This document shows positions 32,752-42,956 of a stretch of DNA of 50,338 nucleotides, piece after piece. A program made the position numbers and the translations under genes. The stretch covers positions 1 to 50,338 of the forward strand of contig DASVQP010000064.1 of assembly GCA_036389135.1 (NCBI GenBank), given 5' to 3'. A model generated the notes under the pieces. It ran no database searches. It was given only the letters and a program-made list of their open reading frames with translations, and was not told where the DNA came from. This DNA comes from Longimicrobium sp. Lineage in GTDB: Bacteria; Gemmatimonadota; Gemmatimonadetes; Longimicrobiales; Longimicrobiaceae. Numbering within the stretch: the stretch's first letter is position 1; each line of letters begins with the position of its first letter.

Positions 32752-33921
32752 ATGGCGGACGCGCCCATCTACCTGGACTACGCCGCCACCGCGGCGATCC
32801 GCCCGCCCGAGGTGGCGGAGGCGATGATGGCGTACCTGCGCGACGTCGGCGCCACGCCGGGGCGCGCGGGGCACAGCCGGGCGGTGGAGGCGGGGCGCGT
32901 CGCCTTCCGCTGCCGCCGGGCCCTGGCGCGCCTCTTCGGCGTGCGTGGCGATCCGGGGCGCATCGCCTTTCAGCTCAACGCCACCCACGCGCTCAACGTC
33001 GCGCTCCAGGGCGTCCTCCGCCCCGGTGACCGGGTGGTGCGTACGTCGTACGACCACAACGCCGTCCGCCGTCCGGTGGCTGCCCTGGCGCGCATCGGCG
33101 TCTCGGAGACGGTGCTTGGCGGCAAGGCGGATGGAAGCTTCGATCTGGACGAGGCGGAGCGCGCGCTGGCCGGCGCCCGCCTCCTCGTCCTGTCGCACGC
33201 ATCCAACGTCCTGGGCACCGTGGCGCCCGTGGCCGAGCTTGCCGCGCGGGCGCATGCGAACGGCGCGCTGGTGCTGGTGGATGCATCCCAGAGCGCCGGC
33301 CACATCGCCGTAGACGTGGAGGCGATGGGGATCGACCTCCTGGCCTTCACCGGGCACAAGGGGCTGCTGGGGCCGCAGGGCACCGGCGGCCTGTACGTGC
33401 GCGAAGGGGTGGAGATCGAGCCCGTCTTCGCGGGTGGCACCGGCGCCGAGTCGGGCCCCTCCGGGATGCCCGACGCCATGCCCGACCGGCTAGAGGCGGG
33501 GACGCAGAACGGGCCCGGCATCGCGGGGCTGCTGGCTGGCGTGGAGTGGGTGCTGGCGCGCGGTGTGGAGCCGATCCACGAGCGGCAGAGCACGCTCAAG
33601 GCAAGGCTGCGCGAGCGGCTGGGCGGCATCCCCGGGCTGCGCCTCCTCTCCTCCGCGGCGCCGGAGGGGGCGGGGATCGTCACGGTGACGGTGGACGGGT
33701 TCGATCCGTCGCAGATGGCGGCGCGGCTGGACCGCGACTTCGGGGTGATGACGCGCGCGGGGCTGCACTGCGCCCCGGAGGCCCACCGCATCCTGGGCAC
33801 CGAGGCGACGGGCGGCGTCCGCTTCTCCGTCGGCTGGGCGACGACGGAGGCGGAGGTGGACCGCGCGGCCGAGGCCGTGGCGGCGCTGGCGGGGGAAACA
33901 ATGCCCGCTCGCGCGGGGTAG
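32752..33921 (+). CDS. Cysteine desulfurase family protein (NifS/SufS-like)
   Basis: This 389-residue PLP enzyme has YLDYAATAAIRPPEV at the start, DASQSAGHIAVDV, the PLP lysine K203 in FTGHKGLLGPQGTGG, and the persulfide cysteine C340 in RAGLHCAPEAH. The Cys context resembles the SufS/type II group. It removes sulfur from cysteine as a persulfide for transfer. Placed after larE and the LarE-C paralogue (nine-base gap), it probably provides sulfur for the same pathway. Start ATG at 32752; no strong Shine-Dalgarno is seen, so coupling is likely. Confidence 0.88.
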   Translation: MADAPIYLDYAATAAIRPPEVAEAMMAYLRDVGATPGRAGHSRAVEAGRVAFRCRRALARLFGVRGDPGRIAFQLNATHALNVALQGVLRPGDRVVRTSYDHNAVRRPVAALARIGVSETVLGGKADGSFDLDEAERALAGARLLVLSHASNVLGTVAPVAELAARAHANGALVLVDASQSAGHIAVDVEAMGIDLLAFTGHKGLLGPQGTGGLYVREGVEIEPVFAGGTGAESGPSGMPDAMPDRLEAGTQNGPGIAGLLAGVEWVLARGVEPIHERQSTLKARLRERLGGIPGLRLLSSAAPEGAGIVTVTVDGFDPSQMAARLDRDFGVMTRAGLHCAPEAHRILGTEATGGVRFSVGWATTEAEVDRAAEAVAALAGETMPARAG

Positions 33922-33973
33922 GTTAGCGGGTCTGAACGGCAGAGCGCGGCACGAATCCACGACGGGGGCGACG

Positions 33974-34597
33974 ATGGCGAGACGACGGGGCGGGACGCTG
34001 GGGCTGCTGTTGGTCGTGGCGCTCCTGGGGTTCGGGGCGTGGTTCTTTCGCGACCTCATTCCGGGGCTGGGCGGCGGCGGCAGCGTGGCGGCCACCAAGG
34101 TGTCGCCCGAGGCGGCGGCGCAGGCGCAGGAGAAGCTCGCCCGCATGCGCAGGGACCAGGACACGGTGCACCTCACCGACGTCGAGTTCACCTCGCTGCT
34201 GCGCTACGACCTGGCCGGGCTCACCGGGCCGCTGCACGATCCCGCCGTGGACTTCGTGGACAACACGCTCAAGCTCACCGGGAAAGTCCCCAAGGACCTA
34301 CTCCCCGACTCGCCGGAGCTGGCGCAGGCGCGGCGCTTCCTCCCGGACACGGTGGAGGTGATGGTGAGCGGGTCGCTGCGAGAGTTGCGCCCCGGCCACG
34401 GCGCGCTCAACGTGCAGGACGTGGCCATCGCGCGCCTCCCCGTGCCGGCGAGTTACTATCCTATGGCGCTGGAGCGGCTGGGGCGGCGCAACGAGCCCGG
34501 CACCGAGCCCAACGAGTACCCCTTCACGCTTCCGCCCGGGGTCGCATCTGCCCGGGTGGAGGGCGGAGAGCTGATCCTTTCGCCGACCAACCAGTAG
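33974..34597 (+). CDS. Membrane-anchored protein of unknown function
   Basis: This 207-residue protein has an N-terminal signal anchor (LGLLLVVALLGFGAWFFRDL) followed by a soluble domain. VHLTDVEFTSLLRYDL, VDFVDNTLKLTGKVPKDLLP, DTVEVMVSGSLRELRPGHGALNVQDVAI and ELILSPTNQ read as paired beta strands with helices between. This recalls lipid-binding, LmeA-like or DUF2993-like domains, but the match is loose. ATG at 33974. It lies directly upstream of the NtrX-like gene (four-base gap), suggesting co-transcription. Confidence 0.7.
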   Translation: MARRRGGTLGLLLVVALLGFGAWFFRDLIPGLGGGGSVAATKVSPEAAAQAQEKLARMRRDQDTVHLTDVEFTSLLRYDLAGLTGPLHDPAVDFVDNTLKLTGKVPKDLLPDSPELAQARRFLPDTVEVMVSGSLRELRPGHGALNVQDVAIARLPVPASYYPMALERLGRRNEPGTEPNEYPFTLPPGVASARVEGGELILSPTNQ

Positions 34598-34601
34598 ATC
34601 C

Positions 34602-35962
<1,361 letters not shown>

Positions 35963-35963
<1 letters not shown>

Positions 35964-36157
35964 TGCGCGGCCTGGGTGCGCTCGGCTGGCTGCTCTTCGC
36001 CGCCGCGTGGATGATCGGGACGTTCGGAGGGGGCGCGGCGCTGGCCTGGCTCTACAAGCGCCTCCACCCGGATCTCGCCTTCTACAAGCTCTGGGCGCTC
36101 TGGTCCGCCCTCCTCTCCGGCGCGGCGGTTCTGGCCTTCGCCTTCGGATTCGCCTGA
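35963..36157 (+). CDS. Small two-helix membrane protein
   Basis: This 64-residue protein has two helices (LGALGWLLFAAAWMIGTFGGG and LWALWSALLSGAAVLAFAFG) linked by AWLYKRLHPDLAFYK. Its ATG overlaps the TGA of the NtrX-like gene, so it is co-translated. The last codons (from 36141) coincide with the left end of the MITE-like repeat. Function unknown; it may act on the signalling pair. No homologue is recognised. Confidence 0.6.
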
Positions 36158-36493
36158 ACGAACTCATTTCCTGAACGGAGCGCCCCACCCCGCCCGCGGC
36201 TTCGCGGCAGAATACTTGTGGCGCGCAGTGAAGGAGACGGGCTCTGCCGCGTACACTGCACCATCCCATGTTCGGCTGCAGTGAGGTTGGGATCTGCGCG
36301 CCGCCGAACCATTGCTCTCGAAGTTGAGAACGACTCGGTCGTGGCGCACCGGTCCAGTCTGCTCGCGTCGATCGCTGCGGACGGGCGACGGAACATGGGC
36401 TGGATCGGATCGCACGGCGCAGATCGTTTCCTTCACTACGCGCCCGAGATCGACGCAGGGCAGGTATCCGTCAGGCGCTCCGTTCAGGAAGTG
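36141..36493. repeat. MITE-like inverted-repeat element, copy A
   Basis: The left end (CCTTCGGATTCGC, then TTTCCTGAACGGAGCGCC) leads to GCGCAGTGAAGGAGACGG. The right end mirrors it: TTTCCTTCACTACGCGCC, then GGCGCTCCGTTCAGGAAGTG. The imperfect inverted arms are each about 75 bases. The middle contains CCATGTTCGGCTGCAG, also found in copy B. No transposase is inside. The rest of this 410-base gap holds only the terminator at 36511-36545. Confidence 0.65.
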
Positions 36494-36510
36494 GGTGTCC
36501 TTCTAACGCG

Positions 36511-36545
36511 GGAGGCCCAGAGAAGATGCGCTTCTCTGGGCCTCC
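36511..36545. terminator. Strong terminator between the MITE copy and the permease gene
   Basis: A perfect 15-bp stem (GGAGGCCCAGAGAAG with its complement at 36531-36545) closes the loop ATGCG. It lies 22 bases beyond the stop of the minus-strand permease, with TGTTT on the plus side, so it can serve both directions. Confidence 0.8.
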
Positions 36546-36567
36546 TGTTTCCAGTGCTACGCTGTTG

Positions 36568-39261
36568 CTACTCCGCCCGCAGCGCGTGCACCGGATCGAC
36601 CCGGCTGGCGCGGCGCGCGGGGAGGTAGGAGGCGAGGGCGGCGGTCGCGAGGATGACCCCTACGACCACGACGAACGTTGCCGGGTCGGTGGGGCTCACT
36701 TCGAAGAGCAGGCTCCGCAGCACGCGTGTCCCCGCCAGAGCGCCCGCGATCCCCAGGATGCATCCCCAGAGCGCCAGGTGCAACCCCTGGCGCACCACGA
36801 GCGTGCGCAGCTCCTCCGCGCGGGCGCCGAGCGCGAGCCGGATCCCAAACTCGCGCGTCCGTCCGCGCACGGTCGCGGCGATGGCGCCGTAAAGCCCGAC
36901 TGCCGCGAGCAGGAGCGTGGCCGCGGCAAAGGTGACCAGCAGCCAGGTGCTGAACCGGGGCCGCGCGAGCGGCGCCGCCATCAGCTGCCGCATCGAGCCG
37001 CCGCCCGCCACCGCGAGCTCGGGGTGGATGTCGCGCAGGACGGCGCGGAGCTGCGGGAGCACCCCGGCGGGATCGGAGCGCGTGCGCACCGCGAGCGTCA
37101 TCGGCACCGGGCCGGGGAACTGGCGGATCGGCAGGTACAGAGTCGGCTGCGCGCTCGTCAGCTCGCGGTATCGCGTCTCCGCCACCACTCCGACGACGGT
37201 GGCCCATTCGCCCGGGGAGTCGGGGCCGCCGAGCTTGACCTGCTTGCCGATGGGGTCCTCGCCGGGCCATGCCTGCTTCGCCGCGGACTCGCTGAGGATG
37301 GCCACGCCCGGCGCACCCTCCCGGTCCTGTGCCCCGAACGCGCGGCCGCGGCGCAGGGGGATCTGCAGGGTGCGAAAGAAGCCGGGCCCCACTACCTCCA
37401 GGTTCACCACCGGATTCGCCGCCTGCGCCTCGGCGCTCTGCCCCTGGCCGGTGAACATCGCGCTCCAGCCACCCTCGCCGGAGTAGGGAGGGCGGGGAAG
37501 CGCGGCCGCGCCCGTCACACCCGGAATCGCGGCCACCCGCGCCACCATCTCCTCCTGCAGCGCGACCTGCGCGGGGCGCTCGGGGAGAAGCTTCGGCGGA
37601 AAGCTCGTCTGCAGCACCAGGAGCCGCTCGCGTTCGAAGCCGAGATCGACGTTCTGGAGCACGACCAGGCTGCGCACCAGGAGCCCCGCGCCCGCGACCA
37701 CCAGGATGGCGAGGGAGACCTGGCCGATCACCAGCCCGTGGCGGAGCGCGCGGCCGCCGCGGTTTACCGGCGACGAGCGATGCCCGCCGCGCAGCCACAC
37801 GCTCAGCTCCCCCGCCGCGGCCAGCAGTGCCGGCAGCAGGCCCGAGAGGAGCGCCGCCGCCGCCGTCGCCGTGAGCGCGAACGCCAGCACGCGCGCGTCG
37901 ATGCCGATCATCTCGCGCCGCGGGAGCTCCGGCGTGGCGAAGGCGGCAAGCAGGCGCACGCCCGTGGCCGCCAGCACGATCCCGAGCGCTCCGCCCGCGA
38001 GCGCCAGCACCGCGCTCTCGGTCAGGAGCTGATGCACCAGCCGCCGTCTCGCGGCGCCCAGCGCGCTGCGGATGGCGAGCTCCTGCGCCCGTGCCGAGCC
38101 GCGGATCAGGAGGAGGTTCGCGACGTTGGCGCAGGCGATCAGCAGGAGAAGCCCCACCGCCGCCGCGCCCGTCCAGAGCGCCGCGCGTGCATCGCCGGTG
38201 ATCAGCTCGGGGAGCGGGGTGACCACCGCCTTCGTGCCGCGCAGCGCCGCCGGCCGCTGCGCATCGCCCGCGCGCAGGAATGCGTCGAATTCGTCGCGCG
38301 CGGCCTCCGTCGTCGAGCCGGGTGCGAGGCGGCCGACCAGGTCGTAGACGATGACCTGCGACGGATCTGCCTTCGCCTCGAGGGTGGCCGGGAAGTCGGG
38401 GAGCGCGGGGACCCAGACCTCGGCCCCGCGCGGGTACTCGAAGCCGCGCGGCAGGACGCCGACGACGGAGAAGCGCTTCCCGTTCATCTCGAACGTGCGC
38501 CCCACCGCCGCCACGTCGCCGCCAAAGTGGCGCTGCCAGAAGCCGTAGCCGATCACCATCGCGGGCGCGGCGCCCGGCACGTCGTCGGACGGCAGCAGGG
38601 TGCGCCCGAGGGCGGGGACGACGCCGAGGACGGAAAACAGGTTCCCCGTGACCCAGGTCGCGTTCACGGTGACGGGCCGGCTCGCGTCCGTCAGCACCTG
38701 CTCCAGCGCGCCCTGGTACGCGACCCCCGCCACTGCCCGGAGCTCGCGCGTCGACTGGCGGAACGCCGTCAGCTCCTGGTGCGTGACGGGGAGGTGATCG
38801 AAGGAGCGCGCGGGCGCCGCCGTCCAGAGCACGGCGATCCGGTCCTGGTCCTCCACCGGCAGGTCTTGCAGGAGCACGCCGTTCAGAACGCTGAACATGG
38901 CCGTGCTCGCGCCGATGCCGAGGGCCAGCGTCAGCATCGCGGCCGCGGCGAATCCAGGGCTCCTGCGCAACGCGCGCACGGCGAAGCGCACGTCCTGCCG
39001 AAGCTCGTCCAGCCACTCCGCGCGCCGCCGCCGCCCCTCCGTCCGCGCATCCGCTTCACGCATCGACCGCCTCGCCTCTTCCAGGTCTCCGAACTCGCGA
39101 CGCGCCCGTGTGTGCGCCGCATCGCGGTCCATCCCCTCCCGCACCAGCGCGTCGGTCCGCATGTCCAGGTGGAAGGCGAGCTCTTCATCCACCTCGTCGC
39201 GGATCTCCCTGGCGCCGCGCCAGGGGAGGGTGAAGCGGCGCGGGAATCTGGGCGAGCCCAT
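36568..39261 (-). CDS. ADOP-type ABC transporter permease (FtsX/MacB fold), copy 1
   Basis: This 897-residue permease is built as two FtsX-like halves. After a soluble N-terminus (DEVDEELAFHLDMRTDALVREGM) comes the first helix (GFAAAAMLTLALGIGASTAMFSVLNGVLLQ), then a MacB periplasmic domain, three helices near 390-500, a second periplasmic domain and three final helices. The last ends YLPARRASRVDPVHALRAE. ADOP permeases are common in Acidobacteria and Gemmatimonadota and work with a separate ATPase; none is adjacent here. The ATG at 39261 overlaps the TGA of the PadR gene (TGATG). Substrate unknown; PadR control suggests an efflux role. Confidence 0.92.
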   Translation of the reverse strand: MGSPRFPRRFTLPWRGAREIRDEVDEELAFHLDMRTDALVREGMDRDAAHTRARREFGDLEEARRSMREADARTEGRRRRAEWLDELRQDVRFAVRALRRSPGFAAAAMLTLALGIGASTAMFSVLNGVLLQDLPVEDQDRIAVLWTAAPARSFDHLPVTHQELTAFRQSTRELRAVAGVAYQGALEQVLTDASRPVTVNATWVTGNLFSVLGVVPALGRTLLPSDDVPGAAPAMVIGYGFWQRHFGGDVAAVGRTFEMNGKRFSVVGVLPRGFEYPRGAEVWVPALPDFPATLEAKADPSQVIVYDLVGRLAPGSTTEAARDEFDAFLRAGDAQRPAALRGTKAVVTPLPELITGDARAALWTGAAAVGLLLLIACANVANLLLIRGSARAQELAIRSALGAARRRLVHQLLTESAVLALAGGALGIVLAATGVRLLAAFATPELPRREMIGIDARVLAFALTATAAAALLSGLLPALLAAAGELSVWLRGGHRSSPVNRGGRALRHGLVIGQVSLAILVVAGAGLLVRSLVVLQNVDLGFERERLLVLQTSFPPKLLPERPAQVALQEEMVARVAAIPGVTGAAALPRPPYSGEGGWSAMFTGQGQSAEAQAANPVVNLEVVGPGFFRTLQIPLRRGRAFGAQDREGAPGVAILSESAAKQAWPGEDPIGKQVKLGGPDSPGEWATVVGVVAETRYRELTSAQPTLYLPIRQFPGPVPMTLAVRTRSDPAGVLPQLRAVLRDIHPELAVAGGGSMRQLMAAPLARPRFSTWLLVTFAAATLLLAAVGLYGAIAATVRGRTREFGIRLALGARAEELRTLVVRQGLHLALWGCILGIAGALAGTRVLRSLLFEVSPTDPATFVVVVGVILATAALASYLPARRASRVDPVHALRAE

Positions 39262-39599
39262 CAGCCCTCCGGGACGGGTTCGAGAACCTGGAACACCGCC
39301 GCCGCGTAGCGCCGCCACGCGGATGCTTCCGCGCGCAGCTGGGCGCGACCCTCGGCGGTGAGCGAGTAGTAGCGGGCGCGGCGGTTGTTCTCGGAAAGAC
39401 CCCACTCGGCCGCCAGCCACCCCTTCGCCTCCAGCCGCCGCAGCGCCTGGTAGAGCGCGGCATCCTGCACCTGGAGCACGCCGCCGGTACGGTCGCGGAT
39501 CCACTGCGAGATCCCGTAGCCGTGCATCGGATCGCCGGCCAGCGTGCGCAGGATGAGGACGTCGAGCGTGCCCTTGAGCAGGTCCAGCGTCTGGTCCAT
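39261..39599 (-). CDS. PadR-family transcriptional regulator, copy 1
   Basis: This 112-residue PadR regulator starts MDQTLDLLKGTLDVLILRTLAGDPMHGYGISQWI and has the winged-helix core (DAALYQALRRLEAKGWLAAEWGLSENNRRARYYSLT). A C-terminal helix follows. GGGGAG stands before the ATG at 39599; the frame is open to 39659 but without support. Translationally coupled to the ADOP permease, which it probably represses. It is a short PadR of the type usual for these pairs. Confidence 0.92.
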   Translation of the reverse strand: MDQTLDLLKGTLDVLILRTLAGDPMHGYGISQWIRDRTGGVLQVQDAALYQALRRLEAKGWLAAEWGLSENNRRARYYSLTAEGRAQLRAEASAWRRYAAAVFQVLEPVPEG

Positions 39600-40134
39600 C
39601 GCCTCTCCCCTCAGAGTGTGAGGGGTAAGATGCTCGCGCGGATCGTGGGCGTCAAGCATCCACGAGCCGCGCGAGGACGACTCGAGCGTCCTGCCCCTTC
39701 GGATTCGCTTGGCGCCTCCCGATTTCCTGAACGAAGCGCCGCACCCACTCGGCGGCCTCGCAGCAAGAACCTCTGGCGCGCAGTGAAGGAGACGGTCTCA
39801 GCCGCGCACACCGCACCACCCCACGTTCGGCTGCAGGTACGCGGGATCTTTGGCGCGGCCTGGTCCCGGGGTCACCATGCACGGGCCACTGAACATTGGA
39901 TGGATCCGCGCGGGAAGCAGAGCCCGTTTCCTTCACTCCGCGCCCTAGATCGGTGAAAGGCGGGCGGCCGGAGGCGCTTCGTTCAGGAAGTGTAGGGGGG
40001 CGCAGCGAGTCTGCGCCGTCTTGTTTGCGCATGCTGCGGCGCGAGCAGGCCTCCCGGTTGCACCTCCCCGCGCGATAGTTAGATTCCCGCCCGCACCAAA
40101 ACGCGGTACGGCACTCCCCAGAAAAGGGCGGAAC
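39600..40134. other. Intergenic region holding MITE-like copy B
   Basis: This stretch holds the second MITE-like element at 39697-39992. Outside it nothing is recognised except the upstream region of the aldehyde dehydrogenase (40000-40134) and that of the PadR gene (39600-39690). Confidence 0.55.
39697..39992. repeat. MITE-like inverted-repeat element, copy B
   Basis: The same ends occur as in copy A: CCTTCGGATTCGC, TTTCCTGAACGAAGCGCC and GCGCAGTGAAGGAGACGG on the left; CGTTTCCTTCACTCCGCGCC and GGCGCTTCGTTCAGGAAGTG on the right. The middle shares CCCACGTTCGGCTGCAG. The two copies flank the PadR-permease pair. Confidence 0.65.
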
Positions 40135-41631
40135 ATGGCGGACAAGTTCAGGAACTTCATCGGCGGCGAGTGGGTGGAGCCGTCTTCGGGCGAGTACTTC
40201 GAGAACCGCAACCCGGCCCGCTGGTCGGAGGTGATCGGGCTGTGGCCGCGCTCCGGCCAGGACGACGTGGACCGCGCGGTGGCCGCCGCGAAGGAGGCAT
40301 TCCCGGCGTGGGCGCGCACCCCGGCGCCGGACCGCGGCAACATCCTGCGCCGCGTGGGCGACCTGCTCAGCGAGCGCAAGGACGAGATCGCAAAGGCCGC
40401 CACGCGCGAGATGGGAAAGGTGCTCACCGAGACGCGCGGCGACGTGCAGGAAGGGATCGACACCGCCTACTACGCCGGCGTCGAGGGGCGCCGCCTCTTC
40501 GGCAAGACGGTGCCGTCGGAGCTTTCCAACAAGTGGGCGATGACGTACCGCCGCCCCATCGGCGTGTGCGGGCTGATCACCCCCTTCAACTTCCCGCTCG
40601 CCATCCCCACCTGGAAGATGTTCCCCGCGCTGGTGTGCGGGAACACGGTGGTCATCAAGCCGGGCGAGGACGTGCCGCACACCGTGCAGCTCCTGGTGGA
40701 GATCCTTGAGGAGGCCGGCATTCCCAAGGGGGTCGTCAACCTGGTGCACGGAGAGGGCGCGACGGGCGCGGCCATCGTCAACCACCCGGACGTCGCGGCG
40801 ATCTCCTTCACCGGCTCCACCGCGACCGGAAGCATCATCGGGCGCGCGTGCGGCGAGTCGCACAAGCGGCTGTCGCTGGAGATGGGCGGCAAGAACGCGC
40901 AGATCGTGATGGCCGATGGCGACCTCGACCTGGCGCTGGAAGGCGTCCTGTGGGGCGCGTTCGGCACCACGGGGCAGCGCTGCACCGCCACCAGCCGCCT
41001 CCTTCTCCACGACTCGATCCACGACGAGTTCCTGGAGCGCCTGGTGGAGAAGGCGAAGGGCCTCACTCTGGGCTACGGCCTGGAGGACGGCGCCGAGATC
41101 GGTCCGCTGATCAACGAGAGGGCGCTCGACAAGGTGAAGAGCTACATCGAGATCGGCCGCTCGGAGGCGCGCCTGGTCATCGGCGGCGAGCGCGCCACGG
41201 GGGAGGGAGTGGACGACGGCTGGTTCTTCCAGCCCACCATCTTCGCCGACGTGAAGCCCGGCTCGCGCCTGGCGACGGAGGAGATCTTCGGCCCGGTGCT
41301 CTCGGTGATCCGCTTCAGCGACGTGGACGAGGCGTTCCGCATCAACAACGAGGTGAAGTACGGCCTCTCCAGCTCCGTCTACACGCGCGACGTGAACATC
41401 TCGTTCCGTGCGCTGCAGTACCTGGACAACGGCATCACCTACGTGAACGCGCCCACCATCGGCGCCGAGGCGCACCTCCCTTTCGGCGGCGTGAAGCAGA
41501 CGGGCAACGGCCACCGCGAGGGCGGCTGGGAAGTGTACGAGTTCTACTCGGAGACCAAGGTCTGCTACGTGGACTACTCCGGCAAACTCCAGCGCGCCCA
41601 GATCGACAACTACGGCGGCTCGCCATACTGA
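40135..41631 (+). CDS. NAD(P)-dependent aldehyde dehydrogenase
   Basis: This 498-residue ALDH has PFNFPLAIPTWKMFPAL, the nucleotide site SFTGSTATGSIIG, catalytic Glu249 (LSLEMGGKN) and nucleophile Cys283 (GQRCTATS), EEIFGPVLSVI and the C-terminal PFGGVKQTGNGHREGG. The ending YVNAPTIGAEAHLPFGG resembles aminoadipate-semialdehyde dehydrogenases (ALDH7-like), but substrate cannot be fixed by reading. Start ATG at 40135, after AAAAGGGCGG. No operon partner is seen; lepB follows about 200 bases later after a repeat. Confidence 0.92.
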   Translation: MADKFRNFIGGEWVEPSSGEYFENRNPARWSEVIGLWPRSGQDDVDRAVAAAKEAFPAWARTPAPDRGNILRRVGDLLSERKDEIAKAATREMGKVLTETRGDVQEGIDTAYYAGVEGRRLFGKTVPSELSNKWAMTYRRPIGVCGLITPFNFPLAIPTWKMFPALVCGNTVVIKPGEDVPHTVQLLVEILEEAGIPKGVVNLVHGEGATGAAIVNHPDVAAISFTGSTATGSIIGRACGESHKRLSLEMGGKNAQIVMADGDLDLALEGVLWGAFGTTGQRCTATSRLLLHDSIHDEFLERLVEKAKGLTLGYGLEDGAEIGPLINERALDKVKSYIEIGRSEARLVIGGERATGEGVDDGWFFQPTIFADVKPGSRLATEEIFGPVLSVIRFSDVDEAFRINNEVKYGLSSSVYTRDVNISFRALQYLDNGITYVNAPTIGAEAHLPFGGVKQTGNGHREGGWEVYEFYSETKVCYVDYSGKLQRAQIDNYGGSPY

Positions 41632-41642
41632 AAAGGAAAACC

Positions 41643-41737
41643 ATCACACAGAGGGCGCAGAGGGAACTACAAGACGCAGAGAACCTCTTTGTAGTTCTTT
41701 CTGTATCCCCTCTGCGTCTCTGTGTGAAATTGCCGTT
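41643..41737. repeat. CACAGAG-family intergenic repeat, copy 6
   Basis: TCACACAGAGGGCGCAGAGG on the left pairs with CCTCTGCGTCTCTGTGTGA on the right, giving a near-perfect outer stem. Inner words ACTACAAGACGCAGAGAA / TTTGTAGTTCTTTC also pair in part. It sits directly after the aldehyde dehydrogenase stop. Confidence 0.8.
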
Positions 41738-41827
41738 CGCGGTCCCCGGAACGGGCCCAAACCTCGCGTGTACGTACCAGACCGGGCATCCAGCCCCACC
41801 CTGCGGTACCGCGGCGGCGAACTCACG

Positions 41828-42601
41828 ATGGAAGAACTGCATTCCCCACATCCCTTCGACGGACAGCCCCCCGCCGAGCGCCGCGTGACGCTCGCCGATC
41901 CGCGCGGCTCCGTCTCCACCGGGCGGTGGATGTGGGAGTGGACCAAGGCCATCTGCACCGCCATCCTCCTCTTCCTGGGGATCCGCACCTTTCTGGTGGA
42001 GGCGTACAAGATCCCCACGGGGTCGATGGAGGGGACGCTCCTGATCGGGGATTTCCTTCTCGTCAACAAGGCGGTGTACGGCGCGGAGATCCCCGTCACC
42101 GGCACGCGGCTCCCCGCCTTCTCGCATCCCAAACGCGGCGACGTCCTGGTCTTTCTGCCGCCCCACGACCCGCACCGCAACTACGTGAAGCGGCTGGTGG
42201 GAGTGGGGGGCGACACGCTGGAGATGCGCGACAAGGTGCTCTTCAGGAACGGAAAGCCGCTGGACGAGCCCTACGCCCGCCACGTGGACCCGCTCAGCGA
42301 TCCCCGCGAGCCGCGGATGATCTGGCAAAAGGACTTCCTGGCGGGCACCCTCCGCGAGCGCCGCCGCTACCGCCCCACCCGCGACAACTGGGGGCCGATC
42401 GTGGTGCCGCCTGGCAAACTGTTCGCGCTCGGCGACAACCGCGACAACTCCGAAGACTCCCGCTACTGGGGCTTCTTCGACGAGAGCGCGGTGAAGGGGC
42501 GGCCCATGTTCGTCTACTATTCGTTCGAAAAAGACATCACCCAGCAGTTCTCGTGGCTCACCGCCGTCCGCTGGACGAGGATCGGAGAAGTGATCCGGTA
42601 G
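41828..42601 (+). CDS. lepB: Signal peptidase I
   Basis: This 257-residue protein has one membrane helix (KAICTAILLFLGIRTFLVEAY) followed by the catalytic Ser66 in IPTGSMEGTL and Lys121 in NYVKRLVGVGGDTLE. The box GDNRDNSEDSRYWG is also present. It removes signal peptides of Sec- and Tat-exported proteins. The ATG at 41828 is chosen; the frame opens at 41768. The insert between the catalytic Lys and the GDNRDNS box, including WQKDFLAGTLRERRRYRP, is longer than in small Bacillus SipS-type enzymes. A strong terminator follows. Confidence 0.93.
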   Translation: MEELHSPHPFDGQPPAERRVTLADPRGSVSTGRWMWEWTKAICTAILLFLGIRTFLVEAYKIPTGSMEGTLLIGDFLLVNKAVYGAEIPVTGTRLPAFSHPKRGDVLVFLPPHDPHRNYVKRLVGVGGDTLEMRDKVLFRNGKPLDEPYARHVDPLSDPREPRMIWQKDFLAGTLRERRRYRPTRDNWGPIVVPPGKLFALGDNRDNSEDSRYWGFFDESAVKGRPMFVYYSFEKDITQQFSWLTAVRWTRIGEVIR

Positions 42602-42624
42602 CACCGCGGGCAACGGAAAACGGA

Positions 42625-42657
42625 AAGCGGGCGCGAGGACGATCCTCGCGCCCGCTT
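42625..42657 (+). terminator. Terminator after lepB
   Basis: A perfect 15-bp stem (AAGCGGGCGCGAGGA with its complement at 42643-42657) closes the three-base loop CGA and is followed by CTCACTTT. Confidence 0.85.
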
Positions 42658-42773
42658 CTCACTTTCGGGTCACCTGGAGCAACTCTGTGCTACTCGATCC
42701 AGAAAAAAGTGCGTACAGAATCCGCCAGCACGTCGAAAACTCACGTTGTCAAGCCTTTTGTTCCCGCCGGGGG

Positions 42774-42803
42774 TTGACACCTTCCGGGGTGCTTGCCCAT
42801 ACT
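42774..42803 (+). promoter_or_regulatory. Sigma70 promoter for the sigma-factor gene
   Basis: A perfect TTGACA (42774-42779), an 18-base spacer and CATACT (42798-42803) form the promoter. Transcription would start near 42810. No other good pair lies in the interval. Confidence 0.65.
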
Positions 42804-42956
42804 CAACGCGTGACCCGGTGGGCGGACGCTCGTGTCCCCCCAACAGGCTGCGCGGCCTCTCCCCGCCTTCCCCTTTTGCGACGCCGCGTTTGCCCGTCCG
42901 GTGTCCTCCGCAGAGCCCCACATTCTGCGTTGTCTGCTTCGCCCCGGAGCACCCCC

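Larger units (their letters stand above)
42602..42956. other. Intergenic region between lepB and the sigma factor
   Basis: This stretch holds the lepB terminator (42625-42657) and the sigma-factor promoter (42774-42803), with a leader of about 145 bases before the sigma-factor ATG. No small gene is seen in the leader. Confidence 0.6.

Noticed and set aside
36526-39309. Very long plus-strand open frame opposite the first ADOP permease
   Set aside because: It is the antisense of a clear permease gene; the product is Arg/Ala/His-rich with no domain. High GC makes long antisense frames common.
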